Assembly (NCBI RefSeq): GCF_037975245.1
Contig: NC_092568.1
Coordinates: 34,876,501-34,940,500, forward strand
Length of the DNA: 64,000 nt
Source of the DNA: Apostichopus japonicus
Lineage: Eukaryota > Echinodermata > Holothuroidea > Aspidochirotida > Stichopodidae
Direction of reading: 5' to 3'
Part shown: positions 23,655 to 36,731 of the stretch, in pieces
Position numbering within the stretch: position 1 is the stretch's first letter
Layout: the number at the start of each line of letters is the position of its first letter
The notes under the pieces: generated by a model
What the model was told of the DNA's origin: nothing
Databases searched by the model: none
The model's input: the letters and a program-made list of their open reading frames with translations, nothing else
Translations under genes and position numbers: made by a program

Positions 23655-26600
23655 GTTGTTTTCTACAAAGATTGCACACAGAACTCATGGCTCATTGGAC
23701 AATTCATATCACATGATACAGATATCTCACTGGCGCACAACTTTTGAACGTAAAACGGCAGGCTTCTTAGCATACGCAATAAAAAATATAGTTCGATCTT
23801 TCGAGCGACATTGCAAAAAAACTGCAGGAAAGCACATGGAGAACTTTTGGATCATTAATCTTCATTAATTTATGTATTTTATGCTGTAGAGATATTTTAG
23901 ACCCGCAGTTGCTGGAACGAAACAAGCGAATTTCGCCCTTCAGCTGATGGCCTATATTCGTGGCAACAATTCTATGAATAAATTTGAACTGGAAAAATTG
24001 GATTTTAGCTTCAGAGACAGTGTATTACGGCAAATGAAAGAAACGATGCCAGTCTTTGTAGGTTAAGTTGGTGAAGGTCACGTTCCACTTTTCATCTTGG
24101 TATTTCCACTTGTGTGTTATAAATAACGTAAGTCATGATCGCGAAATTCAACTGTTTTCTCGAAAATTCGACTTGCTTTTCGAATTTTGTCTTGAATTTT
24201 GTGTTTATTCATAACTTGTTGATATAATATTTCGAGGAACAAGTCGGAATTTCAATTTTAATTATCTCAAACTCTCGACTATTATTTCTCAAACTTTCAA
24301 CTCTCTTAAAATTTCAATTTTTGCTGGAAGTTTCAAATGTTTCATTGCCAAAATTCTCGAACTTTTCTATGTCTCTATCGACATCATAGTTAGACCTTAA
24401 AAATTTCGAAATGTTTGGTATTTTAAATTTTTAAATGATTTCACGAAATTTTCTTATTGAAATTGAAATATTTACGCAGAATTTCTTTTCAACTTTTTTC
24501 TTGAAATTATTTCAATATAGTCGTCGACTGTCGGTCGAATTTTGGCTATTTTATCGAAATTTCAACTGCTTGTATTTATAACTTTTCCACAATTTATCTC
24601 AAATACGTGTTCAACTTTCAACAACAAACAACGAAATTGAACACAGTAATTATTTACGACAGATTTTGAGACTTTATCATATGATTGCCTGACCCTTTGA
24701 TTGGTAAACGCAAAGGATCTATATAAATAATCTTGCACTGCCATCGGGTGATCCCAAGTTACGCGAGGGGCAGAAAAACACCCTGCCCCCATCCCTCTCC
24801 GCATGTTTGCTACAAAGTGATGATTTGCCCTTTTGTTCCTACGTCGTTTGCTTGGTTGTCCATACGAACGCGGTGATTTTGATTGGGCCATATTGTGTAA
24901 ATCTTGGCAGCAGTGATTGGCACACTTTCCCAAACTGAACAAGCACAAGATAACGTATAATGTGTAGAAGTTGGCTGCTACTGTCTGCATGTGTGATATT
25001 CAATAAGGGGTTTTCTTTAGTTTCTGTGCTTCCTCAAACAGTGCTTTTGTGCGGTCCAATTCCCAGTATCAATTCTGCATTGTGTAAATGGTGTTAGTTA
25101 AACAGGAAATACACGAGAGAGCTGCAATACCTTTTATCAAATTTTTGGTCCCTAAACAAAATCTGTCCTGTTCCAAGTAAGTCGAAATATAAGAGTATCG
25201 TATGATTCAATCATCAAAGATTGAATCTCATCTCGGCAATGGCCAAGGTTCGGTCAATTTTGTCATGACGCTTTACCAAATCAGTTGAGGCTAGTTTACA
25301 GCCTGCACGCTGAGATTTCTATGTAACAGAAAATAGGAACAAGTTCGTATTGTGAAACATGTATTAATGCAATGCTATGAAGGTCACATTCAGCTGATGC
25401 ATGCCGCCAAGTGCGTTGGTAAGACTTATTACAATAACCAGTATGACTTTGAAAACCATTCCCTGGGTTGTAATATTGAAATATCAAACTTAGGCCAATG
25501 TGAATATCAAGCGCTGGGAGCCTCACATGTACACTTTCCATTCGCATGGCCTCTAGGCTCTAGTCTAGGTACAGTAAGCTACAGAAGGCTCTACAGTATG
25601 TACTGCAATGCAATACAAACAACAACCTCAAAAATTAAGGTTGAAGTTGGCAAAATTTTGTTCCTGTTAATCCCAGGCTCATAACAGTAACAGTAGTTAG
25701 TTAGCAAGATCCACCTAGATTTAGCTATGCAAGGTATTGTGTTCAACAGTATCCTCCTCTGTGGTCTGGTTAATTTAAGTGGTTTGTAAAAGAAAAAGAG
25801 CCTTTAGCCTATGCCCACTGTACAGTAAAGGAATATATGATTTCATCTAGCCTTCTCAGTTGTTACTAGGCCTAGACCCCACTAGCTGTAAAACCTGTAC
25901 GTTAATAATAAAAATATGCTGTCATTCCATGGTTTTCATGTACTGTAGTGGTTAACAGAATATCATAGAGACAATCTCAATCTGCTGCCAGCAAATGCAT
26001 TTAAAGTATATAGTTCTCTGTACTGATACTCTATGAAATACTGGTCACATGTTCAGGATGTACTCAAGAGGCACAACAGCTTTCTCTTCATTTTATGGGA
26101 TGATTAACATGTCAAAGCCACGAATGACAACCCAACAATAATGTGTAAATCATGCAAACTTTTGTGATCTGAGGCAGAACCTGTTTGAGGATGAAGCTTG
26201 CCCATTAAATTACCATACTGACATTCCACTCTACTGTATGTCCCCCAACTCCCTATCCCACTCCACCCTCCCCCATCCCCAAAAAAGAGAAGAAGGTAGG
26301 CCCGAAACACTTCCATAATCCTGTACCAGATTTAGCTAGGTCCAAGAGATGTTCAGTTATATCGAATGGTGATCTTTACTTTGCACTTGTTTTAGAAAAC
26401 TCAAAACAATTTAATAGAAAAATCTCCTAAATTAGTGAAAGCTGGCATGAAAGCTTTGATATATTTGTTACTGACATACTTAGGTTAAGAATGTTACAAA
26501 TTGTACATTCCACAGTTTGTCAAGTATCTATATATTTGTCCAGTGGATGCATACTTTTTACAAGGTTAAACTTTCTCACAACAATTTCTTCTTCATAATT
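23655..26600. other. Intergenic; TTTCGAA-rich tract
   Basis: From about 24130 to 24560 the DNA is a drifting series of TTTCGAA, TTTCAA and AATTTTC words with no clear period. A minus-strand frame ending near 24780 (starting MAQSKSPRSYGQPSKRRRNK at 24889) could be a small exon, as CCTCGC|gtaact follows, but no homologue is recognised. The rest shows nothing. Confidence 0.4.
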
Positions 26601-26627
26601 TACACTATTTTAGGTATGATCTTATAG

Positions 26628-27161
<534 letters not shown>

Positions 27162-27508
27162 TGGGGGGAAGAGAGCCCTTACTGATGAACTTACTGTAGT
27201 ATCAGAAGAAAGAACTTTAGGTGTTATTTTGTCAGAGCTGGAGAGTGCAATGGGTATTTTGTTGAAATAGTGTTCCAAGGAATCAAACCAAAACAAGATA
27301 AAAAAAACATCTTGATGTTTATTCGTACGTATGGGTATAATATGAAAGTAAAGTTTTTTGTTGTGATTTATATTATTTTATTTTCATGTCATAATTAATC
27401 CTGTGGATCAAGTTTTAGGCATACTGCACAGTTTTGTATTGTGGATATGTACTGTATGTGTGCAACAAGTTACCATGACAGTACTGTTCCATCTTCCAAA
27501 AGAACGGG

Positions 27509-27514
27509 AATAAA
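27509..27514 (+). terminator. Candidate poly(A) signal of TMEM229B
   Basis: AATAAA about 350 bp downstream of the TMEM229B stop, on the coding strand. Another AATAAA-type word lies near 27800, so the actual 3' end is uncertain. Confidence 0.4.
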
Positions 27515-27519
27515 ATTGA

Positions 27520-30500
27520 AGGAAATTTAGAAATTATACAAAGTCAAATTTGATATTTGTATGTACATGTATGTTATTATTAAACAACAACAAAAAAAGT
27601 ATTGAAAAAAAAAAATACAGTGTAAAATGTTTTCATATTGTGTGTCATGTGATTAATTTTTCAGTTGCATCTGCTTTTATAACTCAAAAGTACATGGTGC
27701 TGCCAGTGACTAATTCAAAAGCAAGACTATCTGTTAATTATTCCAATGAACAGATTATAGGACTAACTAATGTAAAGTATACAATGAGTGTGTTCCAAAG
27801 AAATAAAGAAATATGTTCTTCATGTTATCATCAGTGCAAAAGATAAACATTAAAAATTTAATCAATATTCAGATATGTATTAGCAGTATGAATGAATATA
27901 GTCTCCTTTGATCAGTATACATTCTGTGGAAGTTATTTAGTTAACCATATACTGTACAAGGTTTATACTGTTCAGCTCCATAGCCTACTGTACATTCTGC
28001 ATACATATATATTTCATAGATAACCAGAAAATATTAGTGCAAGGAAAAGTGAACAACTTACCGGTTTAGTGTGCATTCAACTTTGAATGAAGCCAAAACT
28101 TAGCCAAAACGTTTGATGTTGTCTTTAATTCATTTTGATATTATTTAACCAAGCTGTTTGTACCCTGCATATATCCAAGAAATATCAATGAATTTTTTTG
28201 TTTTTTCAACATAAATGTGTACAACGGTTTTTTAGATCACTGTAATCTCAAAAACCTTTGTACACATATTACACTTGTTGAACTGTACATGTGCATCAAA
28301 GGGTCATAATTTGATGTACAGTATACAATAGAAACAAAATTTGACTTTACCAAAGTTGGTACATTTTTGTATATATTTCTGTCATATATATGAAGGAAGC
28401 CCAAAAGTATAGCAAATTTTGTAAAGTCCTGTGTGTTTGTAAGTACAACATTTCATCCTCAACTTTGATGTAGAGTACAGTAGATATTATATCAATGACC
28501 CATTTTGACATACTGTACTGTATTAATCAAAGTTTTCATAATGGTTAACATGTTACTTCCAAGTCTGAAATTAAAGGTCTTTTATTTGAAAGTGTGAACG
28601 TAGGACCAGATATAAGCTGTGAACTTTATGAATGCCTGAAACAGGTAGTTATGGATCAACTACAAGTATGGGACATTATTATGTACATTTGACATATAAT
28701 TGGAATAAAGGCCATCTTCAAGGGACAGATATGTGCAAAGGCTATACAGGGTATTCTTATCAACAAGCATACTTTGCTCTCATTCCCAAGGTGTGAGTAA
28801 GGTATGAGTTACTGAAATGTGTGGAATTTACCTGTCATCCAAAAATTACAAACAAAAATTTGCCATGAGCAAGACATCTTATTAATTACTTATGTACACT
28901 ATATTCAAATGTACGCTGTCACATTAAAATCTATATTTTGCTTACTGCATACTACTGTATGTATAATTCCGAATTCCAGGAACATCATAATGATGTTGAC
29001 CGACATGTTGCCATCAAGGGTTAGTGCCTACACCATACACCTTAAAAGACAGGTGGGATTTTGAGGTCCTCTCAATGTTTGGTGGTGCTACTGTACTGTA
29101 TGTTTCAAGAATGAGGGTCAAATGCCCACATTTCTGTAACACATTTTCCAGAGACGGGTTTTTTTTGTGTTTTTTTTGACAATTAAATTTTTCACAAATT
29201 TGGGAATGATCAGCGACAGTACAGTACTGTACATGAACAATTCTGGGGACATTTTTTTTAATTTGGGGACTGTTCCTGGAATTCTGGGACATCTGGTCAC
29301 CTTTATACTACAGTATCTGGGTCCCCTGATAGTTACCAGAGGCTCCATTAAGGTATTTATTATGACAATGACCTGAGCGTTCTTACAACTCCATACTGGT
29401 TTGCTATTTTATGATATTCAGTTCATGCAGTACTTAAATATTCTATAAACAAAATCTGTGTGTGAAAAATTATTTCCTCAGCAATATTGTTTTGTGCATC
29501 CAACGTGTTTAAAATCCAAATATTATAGGTATTTTTCTGTATGGTGCATGCATCCTCAAATATGTATCAGTTGATGTGTAGATATACAGTGCATCAGTCT
29601 TTATAGGCAAGATTTTTAGTTTCTGCAATTACTGGTATAAAATAACATTTTATCTGGTAAAGACAGATGACCCAGTCATGTAAGATTCATGTCCACTTCC
29701 AAAACAAATGTCTTGCTTTAATATCATACCATTGCACAACGGGCGATAAGAAACATTGGCTTGCTGATGCCTGCAGTTTCAACATCATTCTTGATGTTTC
29801 CATACATCTAAGAGAAGAATGTTCATGTCTGTATCCTTCCTGCTGTACCAAAGGTATTGATAGGGGGGCAGATCAAGGATATTAAACACTAGAGGGTGTG
29901 GCTCTGATGTCATTGTGGCTGCTTCAAATGTAGAGGGGGTATGGGGATCCTCCACCAGATAAACAAAATTTTAAAAATTAAATTTAGATGTGAAATGGTG
30001 CGTGCTGAGGCATAGTTAAGCTGTAAATGATTTCTATTTTTAGGTCTTAATGCAAGGTGGTAATTGTGCCTATATCTACTTGTTTAATTTTTGGGTTTGA
30101 ATAGTGAAGGGTGGGGAAGCTGTACTGATAAACATGTGATTGGGATGAAATGTATTTTGTTCAGATGCAATAAGCAATCATGTATTTCACCTACACTTTT
30201 GCACAATGATTGTGGTTAGGGGTAAGTGATACTTTTACCATAGTCATCAATTTAAGTTTGGTGCATTTTATTACATCACCAAACGACTTCCGCAAGGTCT
30301 GTGTATAGTATGCTTTGATATGTTAATCTTTATACAGTATTTGTATGCAATCTATGAAAGCACCTTCATTCACAGTACAGTATGTAAAATGAAATTCAAA
30401 GCTATATTTTATTTAGCTATCGAAGCTATGTATGGTTTAGTTTACATTTCTTTTACACTTTTGACGAACTTCTTTATCCAGTCATTATTGGACCGGAGCA

Positions 30501-30705
30501 ATCTTAATATATATATGCCTAGGCCATGTTTACTAACAATGGTATTATTCAGCACAATTTTAGACACGGATTTCATTTTACATTTTCTTAAATTGACGTT
30601 TATTTGTGGTAAATCATAATGACAATGAGGCAGTGTCTTCTGCAACATGTCTACGTTCACTACCTCCAGAAAGTTTGGTATGCATTTCACTTAAAGGAGT
30701 TTTTA
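27520..30705. other. Intergenic, TACTGTA-rich
   Basis: No gene recognised between TMEM229B and OPA3 in this part. The words TACTGTA and TACAGTA, often fused as TACTGTACTGTA, recur far more often than expected by eye (for example near 28320, 28476, 28513, 29091, 29218 and 30375). Confidence 0.5.
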
Positions 30706-30709
30706 TTCC

Positions 30710-30925
30710 GGGCCCATAGCCAAAGCAAGCATTCTGGGCCAGTGCCCCCCGCTCACAATTTGGATTATCTCCGCCCACCTATTTTTCTTCAAATCTATGG
30801 TTTCAGTAATGGACCCCTACAGTGGATGCATGCAAATGCCCCCCAACCCCCCTCAATCAAAACTTCTGCCCCTCCAAACAAACACTCTGCCCCTCCAAAT
30901 TTGACCAGCTGGCTATGGGCCCACC
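30710..30925. mobile_element. Short inverted-repeat element (GGGCCCATAGCC)
   Basis: Inverted 12-bp arms GGGCCCATAGCC (30710-30721) and GGCTATGGGCCC (30911-30922). TTATTCC stands directly before the left arm (30703-30709) and again at 30926-30932, consistent with a 7-bp target duplication. The interior has CTGCCCCTCCAAA repeated with small changes. There is no ORF. Family not recognised. Confidence 0.6.
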
Positions 30926-30934
30926 TTATTCCCT

Positions 30935-31930
30935 CCCTCTACACGCAAAGACTCAAGCACAAAATATGTTACTTTTGCATCTTTGTTTAAAAAATATGTA
31001 TCAGTAACTGTAGAATTTCAATGTACATGGCCGGAAAGCTTTATCTGTTGAATATTTGAACTGCAAGGCTGTAGAGCATTGACATAGCTCACAGGTTTAT
31101 CATGCATACCAAGATGATTACACTGTAGGCCAAAGTTGTTTATTTCCATGTAGTTTAAACAGTATATTTAACAGAAAGTTCTTCGCTCAAGAGTTATATC
31201 ATATTAAAAACGAAAGGACCAAAGAAATATCAGTAATGCTTTTGATGTTCTATATTTGTGATGCATAGATGGTATGTTTGGTTCTAAAAATGAAATTTGT
31301 ATATGAACCATTGGTGTAGCACTGACAATAAATATTGTATTGGATGAAATGCCTACACCAATAAATGGGTTGCTGTTTTTCATTGCTTGTACTAGTAATG
31401 ATTTTTATTTATTTTTATTTTTATGACCTCAGCAGGAACTTTTCTTTAGTTTGTTTTGTTGTAGAGCACACCAGAGCATTGGTTACCAAGAATTTTCTAT
31501 GTGGTGCAGTTGAAGTATGACCTCATCCGCCATTCCCACTTTCACCCCATCGTCCATTTCCACTCCCCCCTCCCCCCCCCCCCACTTCTGCTCCTTCCCA
31601 AACCCCTTCACCCAACCCCTGTTTGTAAGAACAGGGTTTTATGCAATTTGCCCATGTCAGTAACCCTTTCAGAAATAAGTGCAAACGTTACTAAGAATGC
31701 GGTTGACAGTTATTTTAATAAAGAGTTTTATCGAAACAGGATTCGATGTTTCTCTGTTTACTTTTGGGACCATGATGAGTATTTATATTCGTCCATTTGG
31801 GAACCTTTTCCTTACTATTGAACTAAACTAAAACACAACTTTTATGGATTTTTGAACCGTAAAGACGTACAGTATGCCTCATTGGTAAGAAATTTACAGT
31901 ATTGCGCAATAAAGGCTGCTTGAATTATCA
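30935..31930. other. Spacer upstream of OPA3
   Basis: No exon recognised. A C run lies near 31570-31585. The OPA3 promoter is expected at its right end, but no TATA box or other motif stands out. Confidence 0.4.
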
Positions 31931-31932
31931 AA

Positions 31933-32161
31933 ATGGCGGTGACCATATTCGGCAACTTCAGGTTGGCCCTTAGGCCTTACTTTTCTCGTTATGCGACAAG
32001 TTTTGTACGAGAAAAGATGATAACTGAAGCAGCTTTTCCAATTATAAAATTAGCAACTTTGGGGATTAAACAAATTAGTAAACCAGTTTCAAAAGGCATC
32101 AAGCAACTCGGTAAAAACAACCCAACGTTCGGAAGACGGGTGTGTGCTCCTCCTGCACAAT
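31933..32161 (+). CDS. OPA3: OPA3-like mitochondrial protein, exon 1
   Basis: Encodes the N-terminal 76 residues, ending CAA T|gtaagt in phase 1. The core AAFPIIKLATLGIKQISKP and the closing CAPPAQ match the OPA3 family (AFPMAKLLYLGIRQVSKP and LPPAQ in human). Human OPA3 is also split after coding base 142, again phase 1 at the same Leu codon, so the intron is ancestral. The start at 31933 adds 28 residues before the Met that matches the usual start (Met29, at 32017). This extension is Arg-rich with no acidic residue until Glu27, consistent with a mitochondrial presequence, but initiation at Met29 cannot be excluded. Confidence 0.93.
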
Positions 32162-34728
32162 GTAAGTAACATGTGCATTCTCTATGCAAAGCCTACTTCA
32201 TTAGAACGGCCTCGGTCTACCTTGTCAACGTATGAGTGGTATTTCCATCTTAAGAGCTTTTCTTTCACAATTCCTACACAAATTGATTTTAATGGTTGCT
32301 CTAGAATGGTCATCCAGTCGAAAAATGTTTTGAAGCTACAAGTAGTACTATGCAAATAACAGAAACGTGTTATCGTGAAACTGGTACTAAACTGGTTCTA
32401 ATGCTGGTCTTTCACAACTTGTAGCAGGGACGGTACCAAATCAGTTCAGTAGTGTACACCATATATATTCACACTGCAGTTACAATACTTAGCATACAGT
32501 TCTCCTGAACATGTTTTTTCTTTTCCCTTTAGGATCACAGATTACACAATTTCCAAGTTTGAATCATTCTGTAGTTTGATGATAGCACAGCACAAACCAT
32601 GCATTAATATTTGCATCATGCTGTTGTGGGAGGATGGCAAGTGAAAAAACTGTAGAAACATTTTTGAGAAGTCATTGTAGTCTACTAAGTTCTGTACTAT
32701 ACATCGATTCAATGACTTCCTCTCTGCAAACCATATCTGCATTATTTACTATAGAATGCATATATAGCTTCAATATCTATGAGATTCCTCTAAATCTGTC
32801 CACAGCATTATAAGGAAATTGGGTATTGTTATTTACCCAGTAGGCAAACTCATGAAACCACTAGCAAAAGACATGATGAGTGAGAAGTCAGTCACAAATT
32901 AAACGTACTGTACTGTCCCATAATTAAAAGTGTCCGCGGAATAATTTAAGTTTTACCTGTTTGGCCTTCTGTACATAGAAACATCTTTGGACATATCGTT
33001 AGGGAGACACTCAGCCCCTCACAAGTTTCTTTTAAATTACTTGCACCACTTGGGCAAGATATAAGGTATCTGTTGTCAACTTGAGCATTTAAACATCATC
33101 CTTGATTCAAGATATAACCCAAAAACTCAGAGGCCCTAAATATTCCATTCTTCCTTCAGACATAGTCTGAAGTTAGGTTCATAACCTTTTGATGTCACAA
33201 TAGAAAGGGGGAGGGGTCAACATCATGTCTCTGGATTTGTTGAAAACAATATGGTCACCTTACTGTACTATGGCATACATGTATGATTGTAGAGCCTGTG
33301 CTGCATTACAAAGTGCAACCTTTACATTGTAAGAAACTACTTAAAGTTCTTCATACTTGAAACATATATACAGTAGTTACAGTATAATACTGTAGTACAG
33401 TAGGTTCATGTCAGCCATGTTGTTCTGGCACGCTTAACATTAAATACTTGCAAACTCTACAAGTGGTAATTGAGAACCCACAACCAAAAGGGAACCCTAG
33501 ATAAACTGTAGACCACTGGGATGCTTCACATGTCTGGTTGTGTTTATGCATGAAATCTGGAAAAAAGCATGACCTCATCTATACAGTACACTAGTACAGT
33601 ATGTATGGATTAAGTGTTAATTACTGCAGGCATTATGCAGAGCTATCTAGCTAGACTACAGTAGCTTATAAATACAGTAGGGCTCTCCGAAAATTGACTG
33701 AAGGCAAACAATATTGAACGAAGCTTGCACATATATGCAAATGCTCCAAGTTATACAACAAATGTGGAAAGGATATTATGTCATATCTTAAAGGGAATAG
33801 CGCAATACTTATCATAGCAGATGCCTAATCAATTCACTAATACTCTGATTCAACAATCAGTTAGATCAATCATGTGCAGTTAAATGCTAGCTGTTACAAT
33901 ACCCTCAGCTTAAACTTTTATGACATATGACCTAACCTTGTAATACTAAACCTTGTGTACCTTGTAAACAAGTTGTATGGTATTCACTGATTTTGACCAA
34001 ATTTTGAAGCCAAAATATTAAGGTTTAAAGTACATGACCACTGACCAGGGTAAAGGGATAGCCAGTTTACAGTCTTTTTGTGAACCATTAAACATTTGAG
34101 TGTATAAACATGGGCCATTCGGCAACCACAAGTACTGTTTATCAATAACTTGTTTTACCAAATTATCATTCGCAAGCAGTAATACTTGAAAATGCACCGT
34201 TGTTAATTTACCTGTTTAATTTTGCTTTGAAGATCTGAGTGGTTGATTATTTAAACTGGAAGGGCTAATACAAGAATTATACATCACTCGGTTTGTTTTT
34301 GTTCTGTGATCAAGAGGCTTGTAATGGCAAGTTATGGAGGCCATTCAGTTTCTGGCTTCCACTTATTTTTATCTTTGGTTACAAGTAATATAACTTTTCA
34401 ATCCCAAATCCTTCCCATCCTTCAATAAAACCATCTGTTTTACATACCTCACCAGTCTCCAAGTTTTGCCCTACTGTATGTAGCTTGGACTAATAGTACT
34501 GCCCCTTATCCTTGCTCAACATTGAGTGTCACACCTGCAATTGGATTTATTTAACACTGGTAACAAACTTGTCTGAATGCTGAAAATCTAGTTTTAATCT
34601 GGATATATAATCACCACTGATCCTGTACCTTAATACTAGCGGTCAGTGCACAATGACCTGTACTGGATATAATCATCACTGAATCTGTACCTTAATACCA
34701 GTGGTCAGTGTACAATGACCTGAAGGGT
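32162..34728. other. OPA3 intron 1, part upstream of the retrotransposon
   Basis: AT-rich intron sequence with many TACTGTA/TACAGTA words and no exon recognised. Just before the LTR, 34600-34722 holds two tandem copies of a unit of about 60-65 bp that ends GGTCAGTG(C/T)ACAATGACCTG. Confidence 0.5.
34600..34722. repeat. Two-copy tandem duplication beside the LTR element
   Basis: Copies at about 34600-34662 and 34667-34722 share CTGTACCTTAATAC, GGTCAGTG and ACAATGACCTG with few mismatches. The retrotransposon target site lies six bases downstream. Confidence 0.75.
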
Positions 34729-35572
34729 TGTAGTGATTTAGTTTCGTCCACCCTCCTTTAGAATTGAACATTCCGTGACGGGTTTCCGGAAGCCCCTGAT
34801 TTTCAGGGGTTAGAAAGTTTCTAGGAAGCGTGGGCACAACCGACGAGCGACGCGAGCGATTAACCTGGCCAACCGTATATATTTTGTAGCGAACGACTTC
34901 TACAGCGATTGATTCTCGTATTTTAGTATATTTAAGGATCTTTTAACAGAACGTTTATTTTTATCTGTGGATTTTACTCGAGGACACTTTATCCAACCTT
35001 AAAGTCGACTTAACTTCGAGGAACATTTTAGCGTTACCAATTATATATAGCCTACCGTTGATTCTGCCTAAAGCACTTATACGTAGGTCCGCCTTACCTA
35101 CTTTTACTTATATCTACAGCCATCGCGCCGAGCGAGGACTTATATTTTATTATAACCTAGATGTAGCGTGAGCATCAACACTTCTAAAAGGGGCTGGCGA
35201 AAATATTCGCCACCGATTCGTGGAGTGTTTACGTGTTCATACATATATCTTTTTAGTACCTAGAGACTATTCGGTCGCGAAAGCCTTCACGCGATACAGC
35301 ATATACCACTTATTTACTGGAAGCCACTGGATCGCGAAGCCGTATATTATTTAGCGTCATAGCGCCATCATTAGCGTCTAGCCTGTAGCATCTAGCTCGT
35401 AGTATCTAGCTTTCAACCATATACAGAGTCTGGTAACTTAAACACCAGCTGACTTAGCCTGAGGATTCTGGCGTTGGCAACAATCCGGGATATGGACGTG
35501 GAAAGACATAGTATTTAAAGGTATGTCGATCTTTTTATACTTTAGATTAGTTTCCCCACAGAAACATCTAAA
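34729..35572 (+). repeat. 5' LTR
   Basis: 844 bp, beginning TGTAGTG and ending CATCTAAA; the end is not the usual CA, and is set by the match with the 3' LTR and by the flanking GGGT. TATATATT at about 34877 may be the promoter TATA box. A strong donor word AAAG|GTATGT lies at 35520/35521 and an acceptor-like TTTCCCCACAG ends at about 35561. Confidence 0.93.
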
Positions 35573-35573
35573 T

Positions 35574-35593
35574 TGGTGACCCCGACGTGATTT
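35574..35593 (+). promoter_or_regulatory. Primer binding site, tRNA-Trp
   Basis: TGGTGACCCCGACGTGATTT, one base after the LTR, is the complement of the 3' end of metazoan tRNA-Trp with CCA added. It primes minus-strand DNA synthesis. tRNA-Trp priming is a known trait of the CsRn1 clade. Confidence 0.88.
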
Positions 35594-35890
35594 TTTCACC
35601 CATATTCTGGCCTTGTTTTAGATTTAGCTTCTGCTTGTTTACTCTGTAGTCTGTAGCCTATCGTTGGGCTTACTTTGTACTAGTGTTACAATGGTGGTGT
35701 AACGTTGGAATCTTATTACTTCAGTGTTGGTCTATTTTCGATACTCACTCTTGGCAAGAGACATTACCGGTTTGCCTCATTATTTACCAGACGGAGGATT
35801 ATCTCACTTCATTATTCAGGCCTTTCACGTTTATTACATCCTATCGCTATTTTCTGGTTGTTCACGAAGGACCTAAGACATGTTTTGCCA

Positions 35891-36631
35891 ATGTCTAACA
35901 TTAGCCGCCCTGTTGTAAATTTATTGTTTGTAGCTGACTCTAGAGCCTATTCATTTGATCGTTATACTACGCCATCTAGCTTCCAGCATCGTATTGAATT
36001 TGTTATTAAGCGTGGAGCCACTGTAGGAGAATTACTCGCCCTCACACAACAGCGTATTCAACGATTTAACCCTAGCGACTGGTTGATAGTACGTCTTGCA
36101 GCTGGTATCAACGACTTGTTAGCATTCACAGGCACTTCCAGGCAAAGTCGAGTTATTACTTGTTCATCTGTCTCAGCTGATCAACTTATTGCTAGGCTCA
36201 TTCATTTTCGTGACACACTTAGACAGACTCACCCTAATTGTATAGTTTCTTTTGTCACCATCCCTACGGCCTCGTTCGAGAAATTTCAAAGTCACAAGAA
36301 TTTAGCCACGCCAACTCTTTCCACTGAGCAACTACACCAACTTCAACGAGACTTAGACAGCAAGCTAGACGTTATTAACGCCTCGATCCACGATATCAAT
36401 CAACAGCATCAGTCAGGGATCCCTACGCGTACAGTAAATTGGCATTCTTTCATTCGACGTCCCACTACACGTCGCAATCGTACTGGTCGGATTACGAGAG
36501 CGATTGTACGCAATACCTTTACCAAGCTCTACGACGGTCTACATGCAGTGTCTTCGCTAAAACAACGGTGGCATCTAGAGATTTGTAGGGCATTTTCAGC
36601 AGACGTATGTAATTTGCTGTCCCATCTGTAG
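35891..36631 (+). CDS. SGNH/GDSL-hydrolase-like accessory ORF of the LTR element
   Basis: 246 codons from the first ATG; the frame is open further up to 35705 without an ATG. It has the four SGNH blocks in order: VVNLLFVADSRAYSFD with the nucleophile position Ser17 (A-D-S in place of G-D-S), Gly42 in IKRGAT, AAGINDLL with G-x-N-D at 72-75, and KLYDGLHAV with D-x-x-H at 215-218. The spacing fits a compact esterase fold. Residues 184-208 are basic. SGNH/esterase domains are known in CR1-type ORF1 proteins and in Ngaro (DIRS-type) elements; I know of none described in a CsRn1-type Ty3/Gypsy element. It ends 100 bp before gag and is in another frame. Substrate is unknown. Activity is inferred only from motif retention. 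Confidence 0.75.
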   Translation: MSNISRPVVNLLFVADSRAYSFDRYTTPSSFQHRIEFVIKRGATVGELLALTQQRIQRFNPSDWLIVRLAAGINDLLAFTGTSRQSRVITCSSVSADQLIARLIHFRDTLRQTHPNCIVSFVTIPTASFEKFQSHKNLATPTLSTEQLHQLQRDLDSKLDVINASIHDINQQHQSGIPTRTVNWHSFIRRPTTRRNRTGRITRAIVRNTFTKLYDGLHAVSSLKQRWHLEICRAFSADVCNLLSHL

Positions 36632-36731
36632 CGTATATATTTGGATTTTATCCCACATAGTTGTTATTACACTTCAAGTGTTAGCTTTGTATTGTATATT
36701 TCCATTAGTAGCCTAGGGCATTCACGTTACG

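Noticed and set aside
30619-30990. 123-codon plus-strand frame
   Set aside because: It overlaps the GGGCCCATAGCC element and its repeated C-rich interior; no domain.
35891-36631. Envelope gene of the LTR element
   Set aside because: It lies before gag, not after pol; has no signal peptide or transmembrane segment in the ATG-initiated frame; and carries SGNH motifs.
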